From: Deinococcus depolymerans
GTDB taxonomy: Bacteria > Deinococcota > Deinococci > Deinococcales > Deinococcaceae
NCBI RefSeq assembly: GCF_039522025.1
Contig: NZ_BAAADB010000030.1
Location: forward strand, 248,001-312,000
Length of the DNA: 64,000 nucleotides
Direction: 5' to 3'
Positions 1-13,681 of the stretch are shown piece by piece. Position 1 is the first letter of the stretch, and each line of letters starts with the position of its first letter. The position numbers and the translations under genes were made by a program. Under the pieces are notes generated by a model. It saw nothing but the letters and a program-made list of their open reading frames with translations. It made no database searches and was not told the DNA's origin.

Positions 1-1373
<1,373 letters not shown>

Positions 1374-1457
1374 ACCTCCGGGTCCGGCATGCGGGGCGAC
1401 ACCGGGAGAACCGGCGGGTCTGCGCATGTGGACGGTAAAAAGGTGAATCGTGCGTTA

Positions 1458-1486
1458 AGGGTAGGGGCCGGCCGGGGGGGTGTCAA
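1458..1486 (-). promoter_or_regulatory. Promoter of the peptide-binding protein gene
   Basis: On the minus strand there is a perfect -35 TTGACA (1486-1481), a 17-base spacer, and -10 TACCCT (1463-1458). It implies a start near 1451 and a leader of about 80 nt before the SD-led ATG at 1370. Thus this gene has its own promoter and need not depend on the GH20 gene upstream. Confidence 0.7.
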
Positions 1487-1533
1487 GCGACGGACACCCC
1501 TGGACGGGACGCGGCCCGCCGGACGGAACCCCC

Positions 1534-3585
1534 TCAGGGAACCGTGGCGGGCGCCGGATCGAGGACCGTGAGGCCCAGCAGCGCGAGGTTGGCGTTCCCG
1601 CCGCCGCTCACGGCCCGCACGGAGCGGATGGCGACGCCGGGCCTGGGGTTCACCCACTCGAGGGCGGTGAGGTTCACGTCCAGGCCGTCGCCGGTGCGGC
1701 CGGCCCAGACGGGCGCGGGAATCATGGAGCTGGGCAGCAGGTCCGTCCAGGCGCGCAGGTGCCGGCCGTACTCGAGGGGCTGCGTGACCCGGCTGCCGTC
1801 GGCGTACTCGATCTCGTAGCGGCCGATGACCTCGCGGGCGCTCGCGGCGGGCCAGCCCGTGGCGTGCAGGAACACCAGTCCGGCGGCGGGGCGGTTGAGG
1901 TCCAAAGTCACCTCGGCCGGAAGGTCGCGGACGCTGGCGCGGCTGCCGCGCAGCATCACGGCCCCGCTGACGTCGAAGGTGTACCGGCCCAGACGGGTCA
2001 CGCCGCGTGGCAGGTTGCGCAGGTCGATGTCGGCCCCCTTGCCGATCCAGCCGCGGCCTTCGTCGTCGGTCAGGGCGCGCGTGACGAGCGGCGCGAGGTT
2101 CACGGTCGCGCCGCCCGTCGCGCGGTACGGTTCCGGCCGGTACAGGTCGCGGTAGCGCGGCGCGGCGTCCGCGACGGGCGGCGCCGACGGGTTCCAGAAG
2201 GCGCCGGCGGCACGCACGAAGGCGACGCCCTGCTCGGCATTTCCGTCCCAGATGCTGGGATTCCCGAAGTACCCGGTCCAGCGGGTCTGGATCATGCCGC
2301 CGGCCCCGCCTTCCTGGGCGGCCCGCGCGAAGCCCTCGGCGTTGCCGGCGTCTGCCCAGCTGGCGCCCAGCACCGCGAAGCCCTGGTCGCGGATGGTCTT
2401 CAGGGCGGGAAACGACGTGCCGGGCGAGTACGCCCAGTACGCCACCTGCAGGTCTTTCGGCAGGCGCGGGGGGACGCTGCCCAGCACGGCGTCCGCGAAG
2501 GCCGTGTCGTGCCAGATCATGCTGCTCACGTTCATGGATTTCAGGTACCCGTGGAGTTTCAGCAGGTCGTCCACGAACAGCTGCTCGAACCCCACCGCCT
2601 TCCCGTTCTCGCGGGCGGGGAAGCGGTCGCGGCTGCGGACCTCGTCGTGCCCGAGGTGCAACCGGGTGGGCCGGAAGACCTCCACCGCCTCTTTCAGGAC
2701 CGGCAGGATCACCCGGTCGTAGGTCGCGGGGTTCAGGGTGTCGTAGGCGTACGGGCTCTGGCTGCCCTCGTCCTGGCGCAGGTCGAGGTTCTTGCCGCCG
2801 TAGAACATCCAGCCGACGTGCCCGAGCGTCTCGATCAGCGGAATGACCTCCAGGCCGTGGTTGCGGGCCAGGTCGGCCACGCGCCGCGCCTCGGCCTTCG
2901 TCGCGCCGCCCGGGTGCGCGAAGCCCCCGGCGCGGGCCGCATCCCACTGCACGTAGTCGGCCATGATCAGCACCGCGTTGAATTTCAGGGCGGCCAGCAT
3001 GGGAATCAGGCGGTCGTTGACGGCCTGGCTGTTGCTGTCGAGGTAGATCATGGCGATCCGCTGTTTCAGGGCGGGGGCGTCCGAGATCCGCGCGAAGCGC
3101 AGGCCCTCCGGCGTGAGCAGCTGACGCAGCGTCTGCACGCCCAGGTACGCGCCGCGGTCGTCCGCGCCGACCACGAAGGCGCCGCCCGCGTCCACCCACA
3201 GCGCGTAGCCTTCCGGGTCGCGGGTCAGGAGACCGGCCTGCTGCGCGCGGGCCGCGAGGGCCGGGTCGGCCAGCGTGCCCACCGTGATGGCGGGGCCGGC
3301 CGCGCCCGCGTCGGGCAGCGTGGCCCCCAGGCGGGCCTTCCATTCGCCGCGCAGGTCACGGGCCGCCCAGCCCAGTTCCGGGGCGCTCCCGACCGCGCGC
3401 AGGCCCAGACCGTTCAGGGAAAGCGTGCCGGTCGGAAACTGGGCCGACCGGGGTTGCGGGACCAGGCCGGGGGCCGGGCTGACGAGCCGCGCGGCGGTCG
3501 AGGGTGTGACGGTCACGGGGGCGGCCGCAGCCAGTGGCGTGCACAGGAGGGACAGCAGCGCCACAGCGGAAGAAATCGGTTTCAT
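1534..3585 (-). CDS. Family 20 glycoside hydrolase (beta-N-acetylhexosaminidase-like), exported
   Basis: Predicted exo-beta-N-acetylhexosaminidase releasing terminal GlcNAc/GalNAc. The chosen start is the ATG at 3585, preceded by GAGGTG; an in-frame ATG at 3627 would put extra residues before the signal peptide (MKPISSAVALLSLL...). An N-terminal GH20b-like domain is followed by a TIM barrel beginning RIAMIYLDSN. The barrel carries VIPLIETLGHVGWMF and the LHLGHDEV motif (about residues 308-315), whose Asp-Glu pair is the GH20 catalytic dyad. The roughly 200-residue C-terminal part looks like a beta-rich carbohydrate-binding region. Length is 683 aa. It lies downstream of a sugar-binding protein gene and nanE on the same strand, consistent with amino-sugar scavenging. 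Substrate not determined from sequence. Confidence 0.88.
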   Translation of the reverse strand: MKPISSAVALLSLLCTPLAAAAPVTVTPSTAARLVSPAPGLVPQPRSAQFPTGTLSLNGLGLRAVGSAPELGWAARDLRGEWKARLGATLPDAGAAGPAITVGTLADPALAARAQQAGLLTRDPEGYALWVDAGGAFVVGADDRGAYLGVQTLRQLLTPEGLRFARISDAPALKQRIAMIYLDSNSQAVNDRLIPMLAALKFNAVLIMADYVQWDAARAGGFAHPGGATKAEARRVADLARNHGLEVIPLIETLGHVGWMFYGGKNLDLRQDEGSQSPYAYDTLNPATYDRVILPVLKEAVEVFRPTRLHLGHDEVRSRDRFPARENGKAVGFEQLFVDDLLKLHGYLKSMNVSSMIWHDTAFADAVLGSVPPRLPKDLQVAYWAYSPGTSFPALKTIRDQGFAVLGASWADAGNAEGFARAAQEGGAGGMIQTRWTGYFGNPSIWDGNAEQGVAFVRAAGAFWNPSAPPVADAAPRYRDLYRPEPYRATGGATVNLAPLVTRALTDDEGRGWIGKGADIDLRNLPRGVTRLGRYTFDVSGAVMLRGSRASVRDLPAEVTLDLNRPAAGLVFLHATGWPAASAREVIGRYEIEYADGSRVTQPLEYGRHLRAWTDLLPSSMIPAPVWAGRTGDGLDVNLTALEWVNPRPGVAIRSVRAVSGGGNANLALLGLTVLDPAPATVP

Positions 3586-3639
3586 ATCGCACCTCATCCG
3601 GACGGCCGGACTGAACGGTGGTTGCACCCCCTCCGGGCG

Positions 3640-3751
3640 GAATCCGTCTCATACGGACTCCGATTGAACGGCTTACAGAGCCGTTCAATCCGAGCGGATG
3701 CGACTCGGAGAGCTGCGCCGCAGAGGAGGAGCAAATCGGGTTCCGGGCGTG
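3640..3751 (+). repeat. Dispersed intergenic repeat, copy 1 (hybrid, incomplete)
   Basis: Contains the family terminus TCATACGGACTCCG, the hairpin TTGAACGGCT/AGCCGTTCAA, then the GAGCTGCGCCGCAGAG module seen in the short variant, ending in GGTTCCGGGCG. The distal hairpin and the GAAACAAACGGAATCCGTA end are missing. The preceding bases GGAATCCGTCTCA look like the end of another, mostly lost copy joined head to tail. It separates the sugar-binding protein gene from the GH20 gene. The full family description is under the copy at 23990-24126. Confidence 0.8.
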
Positions 3752-3780
3752 CCGTCGGGCAGCGCCCGGAAGAACAGGCC

Positions 3781-3815
3781 GGGAGGCGGCGCACGGGCCA
3801 GACGCGCCGCCTCCC
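3781..3815 (-). terminator. Stem-loop downstream of the sugar-binding protein gene
   Basis: A perfect 12-bp GC-rich stem, GGGAGGCGGCGC (3781-3792) with GCGCCGCCTCCC (3804-3815), 11-base loop, 16 bases after the stop of the minus-strand gene. The downstream T-rich stretch is weak (TGTTCTTCC), so it may stabilise the mRNA end rather than terminate strongly. Confidence 0.6.
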
Positions 3816-3831
3816 GCCACCCACGCCCGGA

Positions 3832-5061
<1,230 letters not shown>

Positions 5062-5225
5062 GGTGTCTCCAGAATGTGGTGGGCAGGACGGTGAGCAGGG
5101 ACGGAGCGGGCCGCGCACGCAGGGTGCCGGTCCGGTTGAAAGGGGATGTGCGCCGAATGTAGCGGTTTCTGGCCGCCTCTGCCTGAGAATCTGCGTGCGT
5201 CCGCCCCGGGCGCGGCAACCGGGGG

Positions 5226-5960
5226 TCAGCTGGTCTCCCCTGCCCGCGCGGCCTGCGCCGGGTCGGGGCGCAGCGCGGCGGCGAACCAGCGGGTCACGTG
5301 GTCCGGGCGGGTGATGGCGCTGCCCACCACCACGGCCAGCGCTCCCGTCGCCAGCGCCTGCGCGGCCAGTGCCGGCGTGTTCAGGCGTCCCTCCGCGATG
5401 AACGGCAGGCCCGCCGCGTGCAGGGCCCGCATCAGCGCGAAGTCCGGCCCCGGCTGCTGCGGGCTGTGCGGCGTGTAGCCGCTCATGGTGGTGCCCACGA
5501 TGTCCGCGCCCGCCGCGTACGCCGCCCGCGCCTCCCCGAGCGTGCTGATGTCGGCCATGGCGAGCGCCCCGGCCCCGTGCGCCGCGCGGACCAGGTCGGC
5601 CACCGGGAACGGGCGCGGCAGGTCCGTGCCGTCGAAGGCGACGATGTCCGCGCCGGCCCGCGCGACCTCCTGCACCTCGCCGGGCGTGGCCGTGATGTAC
5701 ACCGGCGACCCCGGCTGCGCCCGTTTGGTCAGCCCGATGACCGGCACGTCGGTCACGGCGCGCACCGCGCGGATGTCCTCGCCGGAGCGCAGGCGCAGGC
5801 CGGCCGCGCCGCCCAGCAGCGCCGCGCGGCTCAGGGCGACGATGTGCGTCACGTCGCGCAGGGGGCTACCGTCATCGGCCTGCACGCTCACGATCAGGGT
5901 GCCGCGCAGTGCGTTCAGGCGGGACGGCCGCGGGGCATCCGGGAAGGGGGAACGGGTCAT
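5226..5960 (-). CDS. nanE: N-acetylmannosamine-6-phosphate 2-epimerase (NanE-like)
   Basis: Converts ManNAc-6-P to GlcNAc-6-P in the cytoplasm, feeding amino sugars to NagA/NagB. The 244-residue protein shows the family pattern of a TIM barrel: [11 protein letters not shown] near residue 20, [30 protein letters not shown] in two adjoining pieces near residue 142, GTTMSGYT, and [15 protein letters not shown] followed by [10 protein letters not shown] near residue 215. The ATG at 5960 lies 7 bases after a TACACT -10 (5973-5968), so the transcript is probably leaderless. It is divergent from nagZ with an 85-base gap and heads the minus-strand amino-sugar block. NanE is usually about 220-230 residues, so length fits. 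Confidence 0.9.
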   Translation of the reverse strand: MTRSPFPDAPRPSRLNALRGTLIVSVQADDGSPLRDVTHIVALSRAALLGGAAGLRLRSGEDIRAVRAVTDVPVIGLTKRAQPGSPVYITATPGEVQEVARAGADIVAFDGTDLPRPFPVADLVRAAHGAGALAMADISTLGEARAAYAAGADIVGTTMSGYTPHSPQQPGPDFALMRALHAAGLPFIAEGRLNTPALAAQALATGALAVVVGSAITRPDHVTRWFAAALRPDPAQAARAGETS

Positions 5961-6033
5961 GCCGCGAAGTGTACCCAGCCGGCCGGGGCCCTGGTCGAAA
6001 CCACCCGCGCGTCAGGCGGTCGCGTCCCTGCCG

Positions 6034-6039
6034 TACCCT
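6034..6039 (+). promoter_or_regulatory. -10 box of leaderless nagZ transcript
   Basis: TACCCT, six bases before the GTG start at 6046. This spacing puts the transcription start at or next to the start codon. Confidence 0.6.
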
Positions 6040-6045
6040 GGGCGC

Positions 6046-7596
<1,551 letters not shown>

Positions 7597-7608
7597 CGCG
7601 GCGGGTGC

Positions 7609-9141
7609 TCAGCGCCTCGCCGCGGGGGCGCCGCCCTCCGCCCCCGCAGCGAGGCGCCAGGGGTCGCCTGCACCCGGTCCGGGTGACGAGGCGGGGCGTG
7701 GCGTCGGTCGCAGTCGGTCCATGAACCGCCGGGCGGCGGCGGCGGCAGCGTGACCGGCCGGGTCCGGCCGGAACGACAGGCTGAGGCTGCCGTCGGCCAG
7801 CACCTTGAAGCTCAGCAGACCCGCGTGACCCGGCACGCTGGCCAGGGTGACGGGCGCGCGCAGCAGGCGGCCCAGCGCGTCCCCCAGGGACGGCAGGCGG
7901 CCCTGCCGGTCCGGTGGGGCGCGCAGGGTGATCAGGCCGGCCTGCCGGGCGATCAGACGGACGGGCCGGCAGGCGTCCGGGGCGGGTGACGCGGCGAACT
8001 GCACGGGCAGCCACGCCTCGAAGGCCGGGTCCGGCCGGCCGTGCGGGCCGGGCCGGACGGGGCCGCGCAGGTGGAAGGTCAGGACGCGGTTGCCGCTGCG
8101 GCGGAGGTCGAAGCGGGTGTCGCTGACGCCGGCGAGGGTCACGCTGTCCAGCAGGCCGGCGGGCAGGTGGCGGCGCAGCGCGGCGTCCACGGCGGCCAGC
8201 AGGGCCCCGCGGGTCAGGGTGGCGGTGACGGGCGGGGTGGGGCGGCCGGCCAGGAGGACCAGCACGCCGTTCTGGAAGTCGTTGAAGCTGCCATCCGGCG
8301 CGAGGGGCAGCGTGTCGCTGGTCGGGTAGCCGAGCGGGCCGCGTTCCCAGCCGGCGCTGGCCCAGGCGGCGCGCAGGTCGCCGTGGACGGCCATCGGCCC
8401 GGTGCGTGGGTGAAGGAACAGGCTGCCCCCCTGGAAGTGACTGAACTGCCCGGCCCGGTCGGCGGTGGGGGTGGGATCACTGACCGGCAGGCCCAGGAGA
8501 CTGTCCGGGCCGCCGAGGGCGTCGTAGCGCCGGCGGAGGTCGCCGCGGATCTCGTGGACGCCGGTGGCGGGCGAGGCGTACAGGTCCGCGTGCCGGTAGC
8601 TGCGGCGGTGGCCCCCCCGCACGGCCTCGCACGGACCGGCGGGCGGGCCGGTGTGGGCGGCGCCGAGGGCCTGCGCGCAGGCGTGCAGGGTGCCGGCGGG
8701 ATCGGCCGGGTGCAGGGCGGTGTGCTGCACGGTCAGGGTGATGCGGGCGTACTCGTCGCCGCTCTCGTGGCAGCACAGGCGGGTGCGCAGGGTGCGGGTC
8801 TCACCGGGGGCCACCTGTCCGCTGAAGGCGGCGCACCCCAGTTCCCGGGCGGGCAGGTCGGGAGGCCGGGCGAGCAGCCGCGCCTCGCCGCTGATCTGGA
8901 CGGGGCCGGCGGGGGTGAGGGTGAAGGTCACGCTCAGCGTCACCTGCCGGTCGCGGCCACCCAGGCCCCTGAGGTGGTAGGCCGCGTCGGGGCAGGCCGG
9001 ACCGAGAAGGGTCAGGTCATGCTGGCAGCCGAGCGCGTGGTCCCGGCCGAAGGTCTCGTCGTCCGTGACCTGCAGGTGGGTGGTGTGGGTCAGTTGGGCC
9101 TGTGGGTGGTCGGGGGTGTGCGTCGGGCTGGGGGTGTGCAT
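7609..9141 (-). CDS. LGFP-repeat-containing protein of unknown function
   Basis: 510-residue protein, ATG at 9141 with GGGAGG upstream; the open frame continues to 9627 without a convincing start. Residues about 205-285 contain LGFP-type repeats (DALGGPDSLLGLPVSD; AGWERGPLGYPTSD; QGGSLFLHP; QNGVLVLL), a module otherwise known from cell-envelope proteins such as actinobacterial mycolyltransferases. The first 150 residues, with paired Cys (LGCQ, GPACPDA, LGCAA, LCCHESGD), resemble a beta-sandwich. The C-terminus (from about 300) is unrecognised. There is no signal peptide or membrane segment. It converges on nagZ with a 12-base gap. Function unknown. Confidence 0.72.
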   Translation of the reverse strand: MHTPSPTHTPDHPQAQLTHTTHLQVTDDETFGRDHALGCQHDLTLLGPACPDAAYHLRGLGGRDRQVTLSVTFTLTPAGPVQISGEARLLARPPDLPARELGCAAFSGQVAPGETRTLRTRLCCHESGDEYARITLTVQHTALHPADPAGTLHACAQALGAAHTGPPAGPCEAVRGGHRRSYRHADLYASPATGVHEIRGDLRRRYDALGGPDSLLGLPVSDPTPTADRAGQFSHFQGGSLFLHPRTGPMAVHGDLRAAWASAGWERGPLGYPTSDTLPLAPDGSFNDFQNGVLVLLAGRPTPPVTATLTRGALLAAVDAALRRHLPAGLLDSVTLAGVSDTRFDLRRSGNRVLTFHLRGPVRPGPHGRPDPAFEAWLPVQFAASPAPDACRPVRLIARQAGLITLRAPPDRQGRLPSLGDALGRLLRAPVTLASVPGHAGLLSFKVLADGSLSLSFRPDPAGHAAAAAARRFMDRLRPTPRPASSPGPGAGDPWRLAAGAEGGAPAARR

Positions 9142-9379
9142 GGTGCCTCCCGGTGGGTGGGTGCATTGAACACGGGCGGGCATGATCGGGCCGTGATCGG
9201 TGTCCAGTGTGGGTGGCCGGGTCGGTGGGGGTTCCGCGGGGACGGGCGAGACAGACGGGCTCACCGGCTGATAGATTGAACTGAGTACAAGCCCCATCAA
9301 CGGCCGTTCCCTCACCCTGCCTTCAGGTTCCGCGCGCCGGCACGGACCCGTGAAGCCCCCCACCCGGAGGACCCCAGTC

Positions 9380-10516
<1,137 letters not shown>

Positions 10517-10533
10517 AACGGCGGGCACCACGG

Positions 10534-10562
10534 GGGCGGCCGGGACACACTTCCGGCCGCCC
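10534..10562 (+). terminator. Stem-loop after acyl-CoA dehydrogenase
   Basis: Perfect 10-bp stem GGGCGGCCGG (10534-10543) with CCGGCCGCCC (10553-10562), 9-base loop, 17 bases after the stop. No T tract. Confidence 0.5.
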
Positions 10563-10772
10563 TCCCGCATTCCAGCGCTGCCCGGACGGACTCCGGCAGG
10601 AGGGCTCGCAACGCCGCCCAAGGGGAGGCGGTCCGCCGGTCCGTGTCGTGCGGCCTGCCGTCTGTTTCCCTGGAGCAGTTGCCATAAAGAGGCAGCCTGT
10701 CTGGCCGAACGGACCTGTAAAGCTCCGCAGGAGAGCGGGTGACTCTTGAAGGGCAGGGCCGACTGAAACAGC
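10563..10772. other. Non-coding spacer with a decayed repeat fragment
   Basis: No plausible gene. Around 10642-10663 the sequence GCGGCCTGCCGTCTGTTTC resembles the left end of the repeat copy at 40699 (ACGGCCTGCCGTTTGTTTC), suggesting a degenerate copy. The rest of the stretch matches nothing else I recognise. Confidence 0.4.
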
Positions 10773-10910
10773 TGAGACGGACTCGGATTGAATAGCTTAC
10801 AAAGCCGTTCAATCCGAGCGAAGTGAGGAGCAGTTGGGCGGATTCCGGACGTGGAGCTGGCAATCCGGTGAACTTCCGGATGGTTGGCGAAACAAACGGA
10901 ATCCGTATGA
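10773..10910 (+). repeat. Dispersed intergenic repeat, copy 2 (full length)
   Basis: Starts TGAGACGGACTCGG, hairpin TTGAATAGCTTACAAAGC(C), middle GGATTCCGGACGTGGAGCTGG, distal hairpin CAATCCGG/CCGGATGG, ends GAAACAAACGGAATCCGTA + TGA. Lies between the convergent acyl-CoA dehydrogenase and FAH-family genes, not touching a stop codon. Confidence 0.88.
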
Positions 10911-10975
10911 GAACCAGAGAATGACGGCATCGGAAGTCTGCTGTTCCGATGCCGTCATTCGGAGAACGGCTCCAA

Positions 10976-11084
10976 CGCCACGCCCGGCACGGCAGTCCTC
11001 CGGGCTTCCACGCTGCGGCGCTGCTCTCCGGGTCGCTTCGCTCGGACGGAACGGTTTTCGCCCGTTCCACCGGAATCCGTGTCA
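10976..11084 (-). repeat. Dispersed intergenic repeat, copy 3 (short variant)
   Basis: Short form: CGCCACGCCCGGCACG... GGGTCGCTTCGCTCGGA, hairpin with arms GGAACGG/CCGTTCC, then ACCGGAATCCGTGTCA. The final TCA (11082-11084) is the stop codon of the minus-strand FAH-family gene. Confidence 0.85.
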
Positions 11085-11834
11085 GCCGATGTGCGTGACG
11101 AGCGTGCCGATCCCCTCGACCTCCACCTCGACCGTGTCACCGCTCTGCAGCGGCCCGACCCCCTCGGGCGTGCCGGTCAGCACCACGTCACCGGGTTCCA
11201 GGGTCACAAAGCGGGTCACGTAGGTGAGGATGGAGGGCACGTCGAAGATCATGTGACGTGTGCGGCTGTCCTGCTTGACCTCCCCGTTCACGCGGGTCTG
11301 CACGCGCAGGTCGCGGACGTCCAGCTCGGTTTCCAGCCACGGACCGAGCGGGCAGAAGCGGTCGGCGGCCTTGGCGCGGAACCACTGCAGGTCGGTCTTC
11401 TGCAGGTCGCGGGCCGTCAGGTCCAGCCCGCAGGTGTACCCGGCGACGTGCGAGAGCGCCGTCTCGGGCGTCAGGTTCCGGGCGCGCTGGCCGATCACCA
11501 GCGCCAGCTCGCCCTCGAAATGGAAGTTCTGGGTCCAGTCGGGGCGGGTGACGGTCCCGCCGGGTTCGGCCAGCGCGTTGGCGCCCTTCAGGAAGATGCC
11601 GGGTTCCTTCGGCAGGTCGCCCGTGTCGTTCCCGAGTTCGCGGATGTGGTCCAGGTAATTGCGGCCCACGCAGACGATCTTGCCGGCCTCGGCGGGGGCC
11701 AGCAGCGCCGCCGGGTCGAGCGGCAGGCTCTGCCCCGTGCGGGGGCCGCCCAGCGAGCGGGTCAGGTGCAGGGTGTCACCGTCGAGTTCGGCCCAGTGGG
11801 CCTCGCCGGCGTGCCGGATGCGCGCGAGTTTCAT
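11082..11834 (-). CDS. Fumarylacetoacetate hydrolase family protein
   Basis: Member of the FAH superfamily (acylpyruvase / 2-hydroxyhepta-2,4-diene-1,7-dioate isomerase-like), metal-dependent C-C or keto-enol chemistry on diketo acids. 250 aa; the start is the ATG at 11834, six bases after TATCCT (11846-11841), so leaderless. Signatures: [17 protein letters not shown] near residue 52, [17 protein letters not shown] (metal-binding Glu residues) near 105, [13 protein letters not shown] near 132, [18 protein letters not shown] near 225. Its stop codon is the end of a dispersed repeat. Exact substrate unknown; plausible roles are oxaloacetate decarboxylase or acylpyruvase activity. Confidence 0.9.
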   Translation of the reverse strand: MKLARIRHAGEAHWAELDGDTLHLTRSLGGPRTGQSLPLDPAALLAPAEAGKIVCVGRNYLDHIRELGNDTGDLPKEPGIFLKGANALAEPGGTVTRPDWTQNFHFEGELALVIGQRARNLTPETALSHVAGYTCGLDLTARDLQKTDLQWFRAKAADRFCPLGPWLETELDVRDLRVQTRVNGEVKQDSRTRHMIFDVPSILTYVTRFVTLEPGDVVLTGTPEGVGPLQSGDTVEVEVEGIGTLVTHIG

Positions 11835-11889
11835 GCGCGCAGGATAGTGCATCTGTCCGGTCGTCCCGGACCGGTGCCCGGCATCCGGG

Positions 11890-12588
11890 TCAGTCGGCGC
11901 TGCTGTCGGCCTCGTCCAGCGTGACGTGTTCCAGCGCGGCCGGGTCGATCAGGGTGACCTGCGCGCTCGTATAGGTGAGGAGGCGGGCCGCGTCGAGTTT
12001 GCGCATCACGCGCGACACGGTCTCACGGCTGGACGAGATGCGGGCCATGATGTCCTGGGTGGACAGGGGCAGCACCTCGGGGTTGACGACCCCGGCGGCC
12101 AGACGCTGCCGGTAGAGACTGAGGAACACGTGGCTGAGGGCCGCCTCGGTGTTCAGGCCGAAGGCGATCAGTTCGTCGTTCAGGAAGGTCACGCGGCGCA
12201 CCAGCATCGCGCTGAGGTTCCACAGGACCTGTGGGTGCCGGCGCAGGATCTGCTGGAAGTGCGTGCGGTACAGCATCAGGGTCGTGACGTCCGTCTGGGC
12301 GCGGACGGTGGCGCTGCGCTCCCCGCCGCCCAGGACGGCCGTTTCTCCGATCACGCCGGGAGAGTACACGTCACCCATCACGCGCTCCCGGCTGCCCAGG
12401 CTGATGCGGGAGACGCGCACGACGCCGCTCGTGATCAGGTGCAGCGCCTCGCCCTCGGCGTCCTGTTCGAGGATCACCTGACCGGGGAGGTAGCGGCGCT
12501 CGGTGATCACGCGCAGGGCTTCCTGCAGGGCCTCGTCCGGGACGTCATGAAAAAGTGGGGAGTTCTTGAGATCGTCCAACCGGGCCAT
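11890..12588 (-). CDS. Crp/Fnr-family transcriptional regulator
   Basis: 232-residue cytoplasmic regulator. An N-terminal cyclic-nucleotide-binding fold occupies residues about 8-125 ([39 protein letters not shown]), with the phosphate-binding-cassette pattern GE..L...RSA compatible with cAMP binding. A C-terminal winged helix follows ([22 protein letters not shown], about 178-199). No Fnr-type Cys cluster is seen. ATG at 12588 follows a TAGGAT -10 (12603-12598) by 9 bases. Divergent from the ABC ATPase gene at 12725. In Deinococcus radiodurans a Crp-family protein, DdrI, controls stress genes; whether this is its orthologue needs a comparison. Confidence 0.9.
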   Translation of the reverse strand: MARLDDLKNSPLFHDVPDEALQEALRVITERRYLPGQVILEQDAEGEALHLITSGVVRVSRISLGSRERVMGDVYSPGVIGETAVLGGGERSATVRAQTDVTTLMLYRTHFQQILRRHPQVLWNLSAMLVRRVTFLNDELIAFGLNTEAALSHVFLSLYRQRLAAGVVNPEVLPLSTQDIMARISSSRETVSRVMRKLDAARLLTYTSAQVTLIDPAALEHVTLDEADSSAD

Positions 12589-12712
12589 AGTCCGCTCATC
12601 CTAGCTTGACAAGGCAACATTGAACAGTCTGGCCGGAACCGCCGGCCGCTCCGGAACTGCCGGGAACACGCCCGCAGAAACCACCCTTTCCGCGCCCGCT
12701 CTGCCCGGACGC

Positions 12713-12718
12713 TAGCAT
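12713..12718 (+). promoter_or_regulatory. -10 box of leaderless ABC ATPase transcript
   Basis: TAGCAT six bases before the GTG at 12725. Confidence 0.55.
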
Positions 12719-12724
12719 GCAGCC

Positions 12725-13405
<681 letters not shown>

Positions 13406-13430
13406 CCACCGGACCCGGGAGGGTGAGCCG

Positions 13431-13545
13431 GGGTGGCGACGCCACGCCCGACCGTCCTCTGGGCTCCCACGCTGCGGAGCCGCCCTCCGGGTCGCCTCGC
13501 TCGGATTGAACGGCTTTGTCAGCCGTTCAACCGGAGTCCGTCTCA
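13431..13545 (-). repeat. Dispersed intergenic repeat, copy 4 (short variant)
   Basis: Short form: GACGCCACGCCCGACCG ... GCTCCCACGCTGCGGAGCCG ... GGGTCGCCTCGCTCGG, then hairpin TTGAACGGCT/AGCCGTTCAA and ACCGGAGTCCGTCTCA. It is joined directly to copy 5; the two share the TCA at 13543-13545. Confidence 0.88.
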
Positions 13546-13681
13546 TACGGATTCCGTTTGTTTCGTTAACAGATCGGAACACCGCCGATCTGTTAACTCC
13601 ACGTCCGGAACCCGCCCAGCTCCTCCTCGCTTCGCTCGGATTGAATGGTCTTTGCAGCCCATTCAACCGGAGTCCGTCTCA
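13543..13681 (-). repeat. Dispersed intergenic repeat, copy 5 (full length, tandem to copy 4)
   Basis: TCATACGGATTCCGTTTGTT, hairpin CAGATCGG/CCGATCTG, CTCCACGTCCGGAACCCGCC, hairpin TTGAATGG/CCATTCAA, CGGAGTCCGTCTCA. Its last three bases (13679-13681) are the stop codon of the old yellow enzyme gene. Confidence 0.92.

Noticed and set aside
5485..6045. Upstream extension of the NagZ frame
   Set aside because: It runs antisense to nanE and precedes the TACCCT box; the GTG at 6046 fits the leaderless rule.
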